Positions 8,484 through 18,225 of a stretch of DNA of 27,500 nt are shown piece after piece. Source of the stretch: Prorocentrum cordatum. Taxonomy: Eukaryota; Sar; Dinophyceae; Prorocentrales; Prorocentraceae. The notes below the pieces were generated by a model. It made no database searches. It was not told the origin of the DNA and was given only the letters and a program-made list of their open reading frames with translations. Position numbers and translations under genes: made by a program. Each line of letters opens with the position of its first letter. The stretch's first letter is position 1. The DNA lies in the NCBI GenBank assembly GCA_963575745.1, contig CAUYUJ010019266.1:154875-182374 (forward strand), read 5' to 3'.

Positions 8484-9371
8484 AATGGCAGGGAGACGAT
8501 GCCACCACCGTCAACGAAGACTTCACACGGCTGGCGGCCTCAATGGGGCGATAGGTACTCCTGAAAACTTCTGATTTCGACCATCGCCGACACCGCGCCA
8601 AAGCTATTGAGCGAGCACGGCCCGATAGATCGCAACCGCTCCGGCCCGGTACATGTGTGAATGTTCACAGGACGGCACGACACATGGAACCGCTAGGGCT
8701 ACCAGTGTAAATGTGAGACACACGACGCCAGACATCGTACTCGAAGCTAACAGTTCGAGTGTGAACAAAAGCGGTAGCATAGATGACCCCCCCCCCCGAC
8801 CACTGCGAATGCGAACCAGGCGGCCCAATAGATCCCAGCCGTTCGGGGCATCAGTGTAAATGTGAACCAATCGGGCTTGACCGCTTCAATTTTGCAACGC
8901 TGCGAGTGGATGCCTTGCCCTGTGTGGTTTGAACAGATGAAGTGCCGGTGGCAAAGGGCAGGAAGCGGTGAGGGACGGGGGGAAGCAGGTCGGGGGGCAG
9001 GGAGGGTGGGAGAAGGGGGGGGAACTCTCAACATTGGGGGTTCTTTCGTTTGCGAACGGTGATGAGGTATCGGTGGAGGGGGGGGGGCGAAGTGGGGGAG
9101 GGAAAGAGGGGAGAAAACAAGAGAGAGGTGTGGAGAGGGGGGTGCGCTCCATCAAGGAGATTTGCCAAGAGACCGTAAGCACACGGAGACCATGACTTCC
9201 ATATTCGCCACCGTGCCGCGAGGCGCGGATTTCAATGTTCCCAAATTCCGGTGCGCACTCTCTCCTGAGTCGTGAAAGAATGAATAGCACGGAGCCCGGA
9301 CCCGCAGCTCTCAAATCTCCCGGGGCTTCTCGCGTGTCTCCTGGGGCTCCCAGAGTGTTGTCGCATGTTCC
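8484..9371. other. Intergenic region with a small diverged repeat pair
   Basis: Two related segments occur: CCCGATAGATCGCAACCGCT (about 8621) with TGTGAATGTTCAC downstream, and CCCAATAGATCCCAGCCGTT (about 8822) with TGTAAATGTGAAC downstream, roughly 201 bp apart. A third partial copy is CAGTGTAAATGTGAG (8702). 8960-9150 is purine-rich. No gene is recognised. It contains the region upstream of the minus-strand gene, but no promoter motif can be claimed. Confidence 0.45.
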
Positions 9372-10036
9372 CTACCTAGGCTCTGCCTAGAAGGGCTCTT
9401 ACCCTCTTAGCTTAAAGGGGCCGGGCAGTGGAAATCGCCCCGGGCGGTTCCCCCAGGATCCGCCCCGCGGTTCCCCCAGTGACAATCCCTTAGCTTAGCG
9501 TTGTTTTTTCTCATCTTACCTTAGCCTATTTCATCTTAGCTTAGCTTGGTTTCATCTTAGTTCAGGTGTATCTTAGCTTTAGCATAGAAGAGCACATCAT
9601 AGCATAGCATAGCATAGCATAGCGCAGCATAGCATAGCATAGCATAGCATAGCATAGCGCAGCACAGCACAGCACAGCGCAGCATAGCATCGCATAGCAT
9701 AGCATAGCGCAGCACAGCACAGCACAGCGCAGCATAACATAGCATAGCATAGCGCAACATGACATAGCATAGCATAGCATAGCAATAGCATAGCGCAGCA
9801 TAGCATAGCATAGCATAGCATATCATAGCATAGCACAGCGCAGCAAATCATAGCACAGCTTAGCATAGCATAGCATAGCGCAGCATAGCATAGCATAGCA
9901 TAGCATAGCATAGCATAGCATAGCATAGCATAGCATAGCGCAGCATAGCATGGCACAGCAAAGCATAGCACAGCAACTAATGCTGCTTTCCTAGGGGCTC
10001 CAACTTCTAGGTCGGGTCGCACTGGGGTATTTTTTG
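9372..10036 (-). mobile_element. Introner-like element, copy 2 (long (CATAG)n interior)
   Basis: Same end modules as 4984-5372: CTCTGCCTAGAAGGG, TCTTAGCTTAAAGG, GGGCAGTGGAAATCG on the left and GGCTCCAACT, GGTCGGGTCGCACTGGGG on the right. The interior is about 400 bp of CATAG pentamers with CGCAG/CACAG variants (9590-9975), preceded by CTTAG units. Minus-strand edges are GCCCCTAG|GAAAGC and CCCTTCTAG|GCAGAG, i.e. a GA-AG unit. GA donors are known in dinoflagellate introns. Long frames inside are pentamer artefacts. Confidence 0.65.
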
Positions 10037-10039
10037 CGA

Positions 10040-11905
10040 GGCCAAGAAGGCCTGAAGACGGGCCAATAAGGCCCGAAGAGGCCGCGACGGCCCAAGAGGG
10101 GTCCGAGTCGCCAAACGATCGGTCAAAGACACCCAAGATGGCCTCAGGACGGTCCAAGAGGCCTCCAAGACGCCCCAACAGGCCTCTTCAAGAGCACTCT
10201 CAGGAGGGCCCCAAAAGGCAAAAGTCAATAATTTCCCATGAGTTGTCGAAATTTTGTGGCGTTCTCGCCTGTTCGGCTTCCCGACGCTCCAAGACGGCCC
10301 AAGAGGTCCCCAAGATCGCCCCAAGAGGCCTCACGCTCCACAGGGCCGAAGGGCGCCAAGACGGCCTGAGGAGCCTCCAAGACTGCCCAAGAAGCACCCA
10401 AGACGGCTCCAACAAGGGGGCCCACACGGGGGATCCGAACGGACCATTCCAGACTTCGGCCCCGAGAGGCCGCCAAGCGGCCCCCCAAAAGACCAAGAAA
10501 CCCCCAATATGCTCCCAAAAGAACACCCCCAAGGCGCCCCGAAGAGGCCCCCAAACTGCTACCCAGAAGCCCCCGAGAGCGCCCCGATGAGACCCCAAGA
10601 AGCATTCGGCCGATGCCGCCGGCCACCCGGAAGGCCACGCAAACAACTTCAACGTCAGAAAGGAAGTCCCTCAAGACGGGTCAAAACGGCCTCCAAGAAG
10701 GCCAAGATGGCCTCCAAGTTCGCCCAAGAAGGTCCGCGATGGCCTCCAAGATGGCCCAAGAGGGGTCTAAGATGCCTCCAAGTCCGCCCAAGAAGGCCCA
10801 AGAGGCCCCCAAGAGGCCTCCAAGACGGCCTCCAAGAGGTTTTCCAGGAGGGCCCGAAGAGGCCAAAAACATTGATGTTCCTGAAATTGCTGAAGGAGCT
10901 TGGCATTTGCTTCTGTTCGGCCTTCCGAAAACCCAAGACGGCCCAAGAGGCCCCCCATATCTCCCCAAGATGGCACCGAACGCCTCCAAGATGAGCCCAT
11001 GACGGCCCAAGAAGCCTCCAAGACAGGCCCAAGAGGGCCGTCCAAGTTCGCCCAAAGTGGTTCGAGATGGCCTCCAAGACGGCCAAAGAGGCCTCCAAGC
11101 GATCCCCCAGGAGGACCCGAAGAGGCCAACATCATTGATTTCCCATAAGCTTTTGAAGGATTTGGGCATTTGTTTCTTTTCGGCATTTCGACGGCCCAAA
11201 AGGCCCCCAAGATCGCCCCAAAATGGTTTTCAAGGCCTCCTAGATGATCCCATGACGGCCCCTGAAACCTTCAAGACGGCCCCCAGAGGGCCTCCAAGGT
11301 CGCCAAACAAGATCCAAGATTGTTCCCAAGACGGCCCAAGAGGGTCTAAGATTGCCTCCAAGCTGGCCCCAGAGAGTCCAAGATGCCTCCAAGCCCGCCC
11401 AAGAAGCCTCCAAGACGGCCTAAGAGGCCCCCAGTAGGCCTCCAAGACGGCCTGGGGAGAACAGGTCCTCCATAACGGCCCGAATATGCCCAAATCAACG
11501 CTTTTCTTTTAAATTTGGGCCTTCCGACGGCCCGAGACGGCCCAACCCCAAGGTCGCTCCCAGATCGCCAAAACACCTTCAATATGGCCCCGTGATGTCC
11601 CAAGAGGCCCCCACGACGGCTCTCAGAGGGCCCCAAGACGGGCCAAGAAGCCCCCAAGACGCCCACGATAGCGTTCCAGACGGCCCTGAAGCACCACAAC
11701 AGGGCCCGAAGTCGGTTCAGAAAGGCCCCCCAGACGGCTTCCGACGGCGCCCTGCAGGCCAGGAGCGCCGTAATACGGCGAAGGAGGCGCCCAAGAAGCC
11801 CCAAAAGGCCACGAAAAGGCCCAAGGATACCCACCCCCAACAGACCTCCAAGAGGCCCCCAATAATCTCCCAGGGAGCTTCACTAGTGGCCCAAGAGGCT
11901 CCAAA
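10040..11905 (+). repeat. CCAAG-motif array, copy 2, with higher-order units
   Basis: About 1.9 kb of CCAAGACGGCCCAAGAGGCC-type imperfect repeats. AT-richer spacers recur near 10224, 10868, 11128 and 11490, each with a related order: an ATTGATTTCCCAT-like start, a TTGGGCATTTGTTTC-like middle and TTCGGC-TTCCGACG before the array resumes. Minus-strand frames of 100-170 codons (Gly/Leu/Trp-rich) reflect repeat spacings in multiples of 3. It runs straight into a TCC microsatellite at 11910. Confidence 0.8.
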
Positions 11906-11909
11906 GAGG

Positions 11910-12003
11910 CCTCCTCCTCCTCCTCCTTGTATTATTTGTCCTCTTCCGCCTCCTCCTCCTCCTCCTCCTCCTCCTCCTCCTCCTCTTCCTCCTCCTCCTC
12001 CTG
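11910..12003 (+). repeat. (TCC)n microsatellite
   Basis: Two TCC blocks separated by a short ATTATTTGTCCTC segment, immediately 3' of the CCAAG array. Confidence 0.9.
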
Positions 12004-13035
12004 ATGTTCCCCGTCATCCTCTCCCAAAGGTCCCCCTTGTAGAGTTTCCAGAACAACCGAAGGAACACATAGTCCGATAGGTTGGGCGATTCGGGGGCCC
12101 AACGTGGGGCCACAAGGGGGCGCTTCCCAAAATGGCAGGGGGCGGCGTTGATTCACCGTTGGCGTCTTGGATATAGAACGGCCGGTATCCCCTTTTTCTC
12201 CCTGCGATTTTTATCCCAAACTCAATGCGCGCGTGAACCGCCGCCCCGTATATTCCGCCAGGGACGACGCGGGAGAAGCATTTCCCCGCCGTCGGCCCAG
12301 GCGTGAAAAAACTGTGGCCCACTTAAACGTCGCGCGCGGCAAGTGCCTGCAGCGTGAGCGAATCCAAGCAAAATCACAATTTAAAACTCGCGCGCCCGGC
12401 ATTCCCGGGGCCGCGGTCGCGCTGCGCCAATGCAGTCGCGAGGGCTTCATACGCGCTGCGCGCGTAGGCCGCGCGTCTGCGCGCGCGCCATGCACGCCAA
12501 GGGAATGGTCAGGAAGCACGAAAAGGAGAGAGGAGGAGGAAGAGGAGGGTGCATAGGAGGGGGAATCACTACGTGAGAGCCAGGACAATCTCAATGCTCC
12601 AGACACTGTCCTACGCACGTGGCCGAAATGCGGCCGCGGGCATGCAACCTGAAGCGGGCGGCAATCTATGTTTGCAGGCCCACCGCGGACACGATCGCGC
12701 GACTCGCTGGCCGCCCAGGGACAACTGCCAGAATGAACAGGAGGGAGGGGGGAAGGACGAAGAGAGGGGGGCGGGAGAAAGCGGAGGCACGGCGAGTAGT
12801 CATGAGCCCTACGCCGATGGGTCTGAAGCAACGAACTAGTGCTCCGATGTCGGTCTCCACGTCATAAGAAGCCCCGCGCCGAGCCGGAAGGCGCGCTCCG
12901 AGACTAGCCAGCGGGGAAAGGGAGGGAACGGAAAAAGTAGGTGAGGGAGAGGGGGGCAGCTGTGGGCGACAAGCCCTCATAATCCGCGGCCCACGTCGGT
13001 CTGGCCGCCAGTGCAGGCGAGGCCGGAAGCGGCCG
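12004..13035. other. No recognisable gene; downstream flank of KDZ-like gene
   Basis: Mixed unique sequence. It has a CG-dinucleotide-rich part (12220-12500, many CGCG) and purine tracts near 12510-12550 and 12740-12790. Several open frames of 70-200 codons exist but overlap each other on both strands and show no domain I recognise. Confidence 0.4.
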
Positions 13036-15195
13036 TCAGCGGCTGCTAGAAGCCGCCGCGCGCTCTGCGGCGCAGAGCTTCTCCTGCGCCTTCTTCTTTG
13101 CCCGAGCCACCTTCCTCCGCTCAACGCCGCGACGCGCCTCCGCAAGAACGAGGACGCGGCGGTTGCTCACGCCCACCATCTCCGCCACGGCAAGGATGCA
13201 CATCCAGCGGCCCATGTGATGGATAGTATGAGCTAGGTGGGATAGGTCCGAGTTCTTCACCTCGCAGATGTTCGTGGGGAACTTCCGGAGGAGCGCCTGG
13301 TTTTCCGGCAGAGATGGCAAGCAGTGCTTCTTGCACCACGCCCCCGCGTGCGCGCTCGCGTGGTACTCGTCGACGATGCATGCGACGTCGGCCGCCAGCT
13401 CCTCGGCGATCGGAGAACTGGCCCGGTTCGCCTCCACCATCAAGCGCAAATGGCACGCGTCGTCGTGGACGATGACCTAGGCAACGGGGGCGGGGACAAG
13501 AACCATCGGACGCCCCCCCGCGGCCACGGGGCCAGGCTTGGAGGGTGTTGCGGCGCGGGGGGGGCCGGTGCAAGAAGAGGGTTTGGCCCGAATCCCGCCT
13601 TCAAATCTGGGTGCCGGCTCTTTAGTATTGCCAAGAAGCGGTATCGCTGGGACAAGGATTCCACCCCCACTAACTCGTCGATGTCGACGATGACCCCCGA
13701 AGCGCTAACCGCCGTGAGGAAGCCGCCAGTCCGGGCAGCGGCCACGATGTGGTTCGGGGTCTCCTTACGCGCCCCGCACTCCGACTTCTGGCGCGGCCCC
13801 AACGAACTCCACGAAGACATGAATGAACGCTCTCTCCTCCTCTTCAGTTTGGCGACAAACCGGGCGGCGCGGAACTCCTTGCGCCGCTTCCGCCGCTCCA
13901 TCACCTGGTGGCGCGCAGGGACAGCGCCGATCGCCTCGCGCGCGGCCCCCGCGGAAGCCGGGCCGAGCCCTGGGGTGATCTGCAAAAGGCTTGGCCAGAT
14001 CGCGGGGCGATCGCGCCCGGGGGGGCCCCCGTGCCGCCCCGCCCGCCCGAGCGCAAGCATGGCAAACTAAGGCGGCAGCTTTATTGTGCGCTAGGTTGGC
14101 GAAATAATGCGACAAGCGGGCCTCGTCTACAGTGCACGCGGGCTGCCACATGTCACAATAGCCGACTTTGACCTCCAAGTGCTTTGCGTCCTTACCGTCG
14201 TGCAAAGCCTTTTTGGTTCGGTGGGCCACGATCTGCACGTGGCTTTCCTGGGAAGCGAACTGGGCGTTGTCCCGGTCCCGCGCGTGCTTGCAGCACAGCG
14301 GATCTTTCTTGCCGGGGGAATTCGGGCAACCCCGCAAAAGGTATTTGTTCAGCTCCCCGCACCAAACCGTACTCGCAAACGGCATGCCACAAGTGCGACG
14401 GCATAGCTTAGCATTCCCATCAATTGCCAATATGTCTGGCCGGTCACCTGAAGATCCGAACTGACTCTTGCGCTTCCCTGCCATTAGGGGGCCGTACCAC
14501 GTCCAAGATTCGGAAATGAGCCTCCCCAGCGGTTCCTGGAGGATCGATGATACAATCCCTCCTCGACGGCACGGGGTACATTGCCCTGCTCGCTCCCAAA
14601 GCACCCACCGAGCCCACGCCTGAGACAGCAACTTCCGGGCTTCCACCGGGACGGACCCTTCGTGGAGAAGCTCCAGCAACGCAGCTTCTCCGTGAAATGA
14701 TGATCGTTGGAGGAATAACCTCGCACTCCACTGTCTAAGCCAAGTCACGGTCACGCCGAACTTCTTGTTTACTAGCCATATGTCCGGGTGAACGTGCTCG
14801 TCGTCGAGGACCTTCTTGTACTTCCCCCGGGAGCCTGACGTGGGTACCATCTTGAAGCCGCACCAATATGTAATTCCCCGTGACTTGTTGGCGCGAGCAC
14901 ATATGTCGCACCACCGTGGCACGTGGTAGGCGCGGAAGGGGGAGCTTTCAGCGACCACATAACACAGCGCGCCCGGACTGCCACGCCCACAAATGTCCTG
15001 CTGCGTCAGATGGGCACCGCATGCGGGGCAGAGCCTTCGTAAACTTGCAATGACATGCGGGAACGCCTCCATTCCGCGGTCGCGGAGACGATCCCGCAAG
15101 GCAGAAGTGGAGTCGGGAGGCAGCAGAAGGTCGCACCCGCTCTCATACAGAGCCTCCTGGAGAGCGGCCGAAGCCGATGTGCTGATACATGCCAT
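13036..15195 (-). CDS. KDZ-transposase-like protein with CxC5/CxC6-type cysteine clusters (three predicted exons)
   Basis: Predicted exons 15195-14068, 13979-13599 and 13476-13036 give about 649 residues. CPAC (56-59) and CDIC (96-99) followed by Tyr/Trp-rich sequence resemble the CxC5 cluster. ILAIDG (255-260), then CRRTCG, WCG, LLRGC and LCCKH (to 304) resemble CxC6. After these come a basic segment (404-427), SGVIVDIDELVGVESLSQRY (469-488), VHDDACHLRLM (506-516), DEYHASAHAGAWCKKHC (539-555), and FPTNICEVKNSDLSHLAHTI (570-587). The last three match the spacing of conserved Asp/His/Cys/Glu blocks of KDZ (Kyakuja-Dileera-Zisupton) transposases and their CxC5/CxC6-linked relatives in fungi. 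The likely role is DNA transposition, or a domesticated or degenerate derivative. The start at 15195 is the first ATG; upstream exons are possible. Family assignment is from motif memory. Confidence 0.6.
13477..13598 (-). other. Predicted GC-AG intron in KDZ-like gene
   Basis: On the minus strand, exon HPDLK ends at TTGAAG|GCGGGA and coding resumes at GTTGCCTAG|GTCATC, giving VIVHDDACHLRL. The 122-bp length explains the frame change. AG|G occurs at both edges, a common dinoflagellate pattern, and the donor is GC. Confidence 0.75.
13980..14067 (-). other. Predicted GT-AG intron in KDZ-like gene
   Basis: A frame change is needed between NKAAAL and the downstream basic region. A donor GTTTGCC at 14067 and acceptor CTTTTGCAG ending at 13980 give an 88-bp phase-0 intron that joins the two frames. 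Other AG acceptors nearby (CACCCCAG) are possible, so the edges are tentative. Confidence 0.5.
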
Positions 15196-15231
15196 GGAAC
15201 CGATAGCAGGCTGGCCGTACGAATCAGGCAA

Positions 15232-15640
15232 GGTCAGATGGCGCTTGAGCCACAGGCTGCTGAGATGGATCGGTCACCCGTGGGCAAGAATCCTGCCAGC
15301 CACGCCCGCGTTCTTTATAGCCGCTGCCTCGCAGAAATACTACCCTAGCAAAGCACCCGAATAAGGATGTCGGCAAGTGAAAACGCGCAGGCCTAGGTTT
15401 TACTATCACGGCCCAGCCTCACGCTCGTTACGCGTGAAGGTTAGAATGGTGAGGAACCCATGGCGTTAACGCGCCTTCGTGACCGGTGAGAAGTGGAATG
15501 GGCCCCTCGGGGTCCACCTTGTATGCCTGGCGCACGCCACATGAATAATCATCTAAGTCTTGAATAATCATCTAATCATCTAATTCGGAATGGCGCAGGC
15601 CATTCGCCGTTTCGCCTTTTCGCTTCTGAGGGCCATCCGA
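15232..15640. other. Intergenic, nothing recognised
   Basis: Region upstream of the KDZ-like gene. A short AT-rich repeat AATAATCATCTAA occurs twice around 15544-15575. No gene or RNA signature was seen. Confidence 0.5.
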
Positions 15641-16065
15641 AGCCAAGATGGCTCCCAGATGACCGAGGAGGGCCCCAAGAGTGGCCCAAGAGAGCCCCAA
15701 GACGGCCCCAAGAGCGCCCAGGAGCGCCCCAAGAGCGCTCCAAGAAGATTCAAGGAGACGGTTTTTTGTGCCCCGGGGGAGGGGCGCGATTTGCGCCCCC
15801 AAGGCTCCCAAAAGCGCCCCGAGAGGGCCCCAAGAGGCGCCCAGGAGACCCCAAGAGGCGCTCCAAAGGCCTCTAAGAGGCTCCCAAAAGACCCCCAAGA
15901 GGCCCCAAAGACCCCCAAGAGGCCCCACGAGGCTCCCCAAGGTACCAAAGACGCGCAAAGACGCCCCTGGGCCCGCCAAGAGGCCCCCCAGACGCCTCAA
16001 GAGGCCTTCGAAAAGCTTCCAAGAGACATCCGAAGAGACTCCGAGAGGCAGTCACGAGGCTTCTG
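15641..16065 (+). repeat. CCAAG-motif array, copy 3
   Basis: Repeats such as CCCCAAGAGGCGCCC and CCAAGAGNGCNCC on the same strand as the other arrays. Like the copy at 10-11.9 kb it is followed directly by a TCC microsatellite. Confidence 0.8.
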
Positions 16066-16085
16066 GCTTTGCTGGTCGCCCCTTT

Positions 16086-16680
16086 CCTCCTCCTCCTCCT
16101 CCTCCTCCTCCTCCTCCTCCTCCTGCTCCTCCTTCTCCTCCTCCTCCTCCTCCTTCTCCTCCTCATCTCATCTCATCCTCATCCTCATCCTCAATGCCGC
16201 ACTCATCATCATAACATCGTCATCCGTCATCATCATCATCATTAAGCAAAACCATCCTCATTTGGATTATTAGTAGAATCATCATCATCATCCATAATCC
16301 ATCATCATCATCATCATCATCATCAATCTCATCATCATCCATCATCATCCATCATCATCATCATCCGCTTATTTCCTCCGTCCTCCGCCTCCCTCCTCAC
16401 TCTCCTCACCTCCTCCTCCTCCTCGTCCTCCTCCTCGTCCACCTCCTGCTCCTCCTTCTCCTCTCCTCCTCCTCCTTTTCTCTCCTCCTCCTCCTCATCA
16501 CCATCATCATCCGCTTATTCCTCGTCCTCCCGCCTCCTTCCTCCCTCTCCTCCACCTTCTCCTCCTCCTCCTCCTCCTCCTCGTCCTGCTCCACGTTCTC
16601 TTCCTCCTTCGTCCTCCTCACCCTCATCCTCAGCGTCCTCCTCCTCCACTCCTCCTCCTCCTTCCTCCCCCTCTTGGGGT
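16086..16680 (+). repeat. TCC and CAT microsatellite block
   Basis: (TCC)n at 16086-16168, (TCATCC)/(ATC)n-rich to about 16370, then TCC-rich sequence with CGTCC interruptions to 16680. Reading frames here are microsatellite translations. Confidence 0.9.
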
Positions 16681-17180
16681 ACGACGGTTTCTCCGGCCCT
16701 TTGCTCCTCTGCAAGATCTCTCACTTCCCTGATCACGTCAACTCGCCTGGGCGTCGTCTCTGGATGGGCTGGTGGGGATACGCAAATCCTCAAGAATTGC
16801 GAATCAAACTCGACGCGTTCGAAGCTTACCTCCATGTATCATGTGGTACGCACCCGTCAGATCCAATGCAGATTGAATGCACGACCTCGCACTCTCTAGA
16901 AAAGGGATGGCGGCGTGCCAACCTTTCAGCCTTCCTTCACGCTCCCGTTTCGTCTTCCTTCTTCAGCCTCCCCTTTTTCTTGCTTCCCTCGTCCGCCCTC
17001 CATCCCCCCCTCGGTCGTGCTCGTCGTCATGGTCATGCTTCTGCTCCTCGTGCTCCTCCGCCTCCCCCTTCTCGACATCCTCCTCCTCCAGCTTCGCCTC
17101 CTCATCGTCATCAGGCACATCGCGCCCCTCATCGCATCGTGACTATGTGCGCGCGTCCTCGCACACCTCCTGATCAACTC
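16681..17180. other. Unique island between microsatellites
   Basis: About 200 bp of non-repetitive sequence (16690-16900), then pyrimidine-rich sequence. The plus frame reads SHFPDHVNSPGRRLWMGW and the minus frame VDVIREVRDLAEEQRAGE; neither is recognised, and I do not call a gene. Confidence 0.4.
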
Positions 17181-17184
17181 CTCG

Positions 17185-17222
17185 TCCTCGTCGTCGTCGT
17201 CATCACCACCACCACCACCACT

Positions 17223-17268
<46 letters not shown>

Positions 17269-17722
17269 CCATCATCACCATCATCATCATCATCGTCAGC
17301 ATAATCATTCGCATTATCATCATCATCATCATAATCGCCATCATCATCATTATCATCATCGCCGTCATCATCATCGGCATCATCACCAGTATCGCCGTCA
17401 TCATCATCATCATCATCGTCAGCATAATCATTCGCATTCTCATCATCATCATCATCATAATCGCCATCATCATCATCATCGTCATCGCCGTCATCATCAC
17501 CGGCATCATCACCAGTATCGCCGTCATCATCATCGTCATCATCGTCGGGACCACCATCTGATATTCACCATCATCACCAACGTCATCATCATCAGCATCA
17601 TCATCATCATCATCATCGTCATCACCATCATCATCATCATACTCTCCGTCGTCGTCGTCGTCACCACCATCGTCATCGTCGTCGTCTTCAACAGCAGCAG
17701 CAGCAGCAGCATCGTCATCATA
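17185..17722 (+). repeat. (ATC)n microsatellite, ~540 bp
   Basis: CAT/ATC trinucleotides with CGT, ACC and GCC interruptions. A longer segment is duplicated inside: the CGTCAGCATAATCATTCGCA block occurs near 17293 and 17419. It ends in (CAG)n at 17692-17711. Poly-Asp, poly-Met and poly-Ile frames are artefacts. Confidence 0.9.
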
Positions 17723-18082
17723 ATCCGCCAACCCCGTCTGCGTGTGTGAGGGGGAGTTCTGTGTCCGTCGTCCACGGGCGGCTGTAAAAGATGCTCCTTC
17801 ATTCGATTTGCTCTTCCATTCCCGGAGCCTCTCTCGAGACCCTCTTTGGCGCGAAAGCTCGTCAATTCGAAGTGAATCGACCGAAGTCGTAATCGAAGTC
17901 GTCTTTGAGTCGAAAGGAAGCCCCTTCCCTTTGATCCCTTCCCCACCCAGGGGGCGTCCTGGGGAGGTCCCGGAGGGAGTCCCTGGGGGAATCCCGGGTC
18001 AGAATACCGTTCCCCCCTTTCCCTTTTCGGGTCATCTTCGAACAAATGCGGCCCTCCTTCGGCAAGTCAGGTTCACGATAAT
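17723..18082. other. Nothing recognised
   Basis: Unique sequence with TCGAA-containing words (GAATCGACCGAAGTCG around 17874). No gene signature. Confidence 0.4.
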
Positions 18083-18225
18083 CCAAAAGGGGCCCAAGAG
18101 GGCGCAGAGTCGCCAAAAGATCGCTCGAAGACGCCGAAGATGGCCTCCGGACGGCCCAAAACGCATCCAAGACGGCCCAAGAGTGCTCCAAGAGTACTAC
18201 TCCCAAAAGGGCCCCAAACCGTGTA
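18083..18225 (+). repeat. CCAAG-motif array, copy 4 (short)
   Basis: A few CCAAGACGGCCCAAGAG-type units that pass directly into the ~350-bp tandem array; no TCC tract follows this copy. Confidence 0.7.

Noticed and set aside
9590-9975. CRISPR-like array
   Set aside because: Pentamer microsatellite without spacers; the genome appears eukaryotic.
9557-10178. Cys/Tyr/Met-rich minus-strand frames
   Set aside because: Translation of (CATAG)n pentamers.
10200-11840. Trp/Leu/Gly-rich minus-strand frames of 130-170 codons
   Set aside because: Open because CCAAG repeat spacings are often multiples of 3; all overlap in several frames and no domain is visible.
12014-12322. Minus-strand frame containing GGIYGAAVHARIEFGIKIAG
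   Set aside because: Looks protein-like over a short stretch, but I recognise no domain, it has no supported start, and neighbouring frames are equally open.
17174-17731. Poly-Asp / poly-Met / poly-Ile frames
   Set aside because: Direct translation of the (ATC)n microsatellite in each frame.
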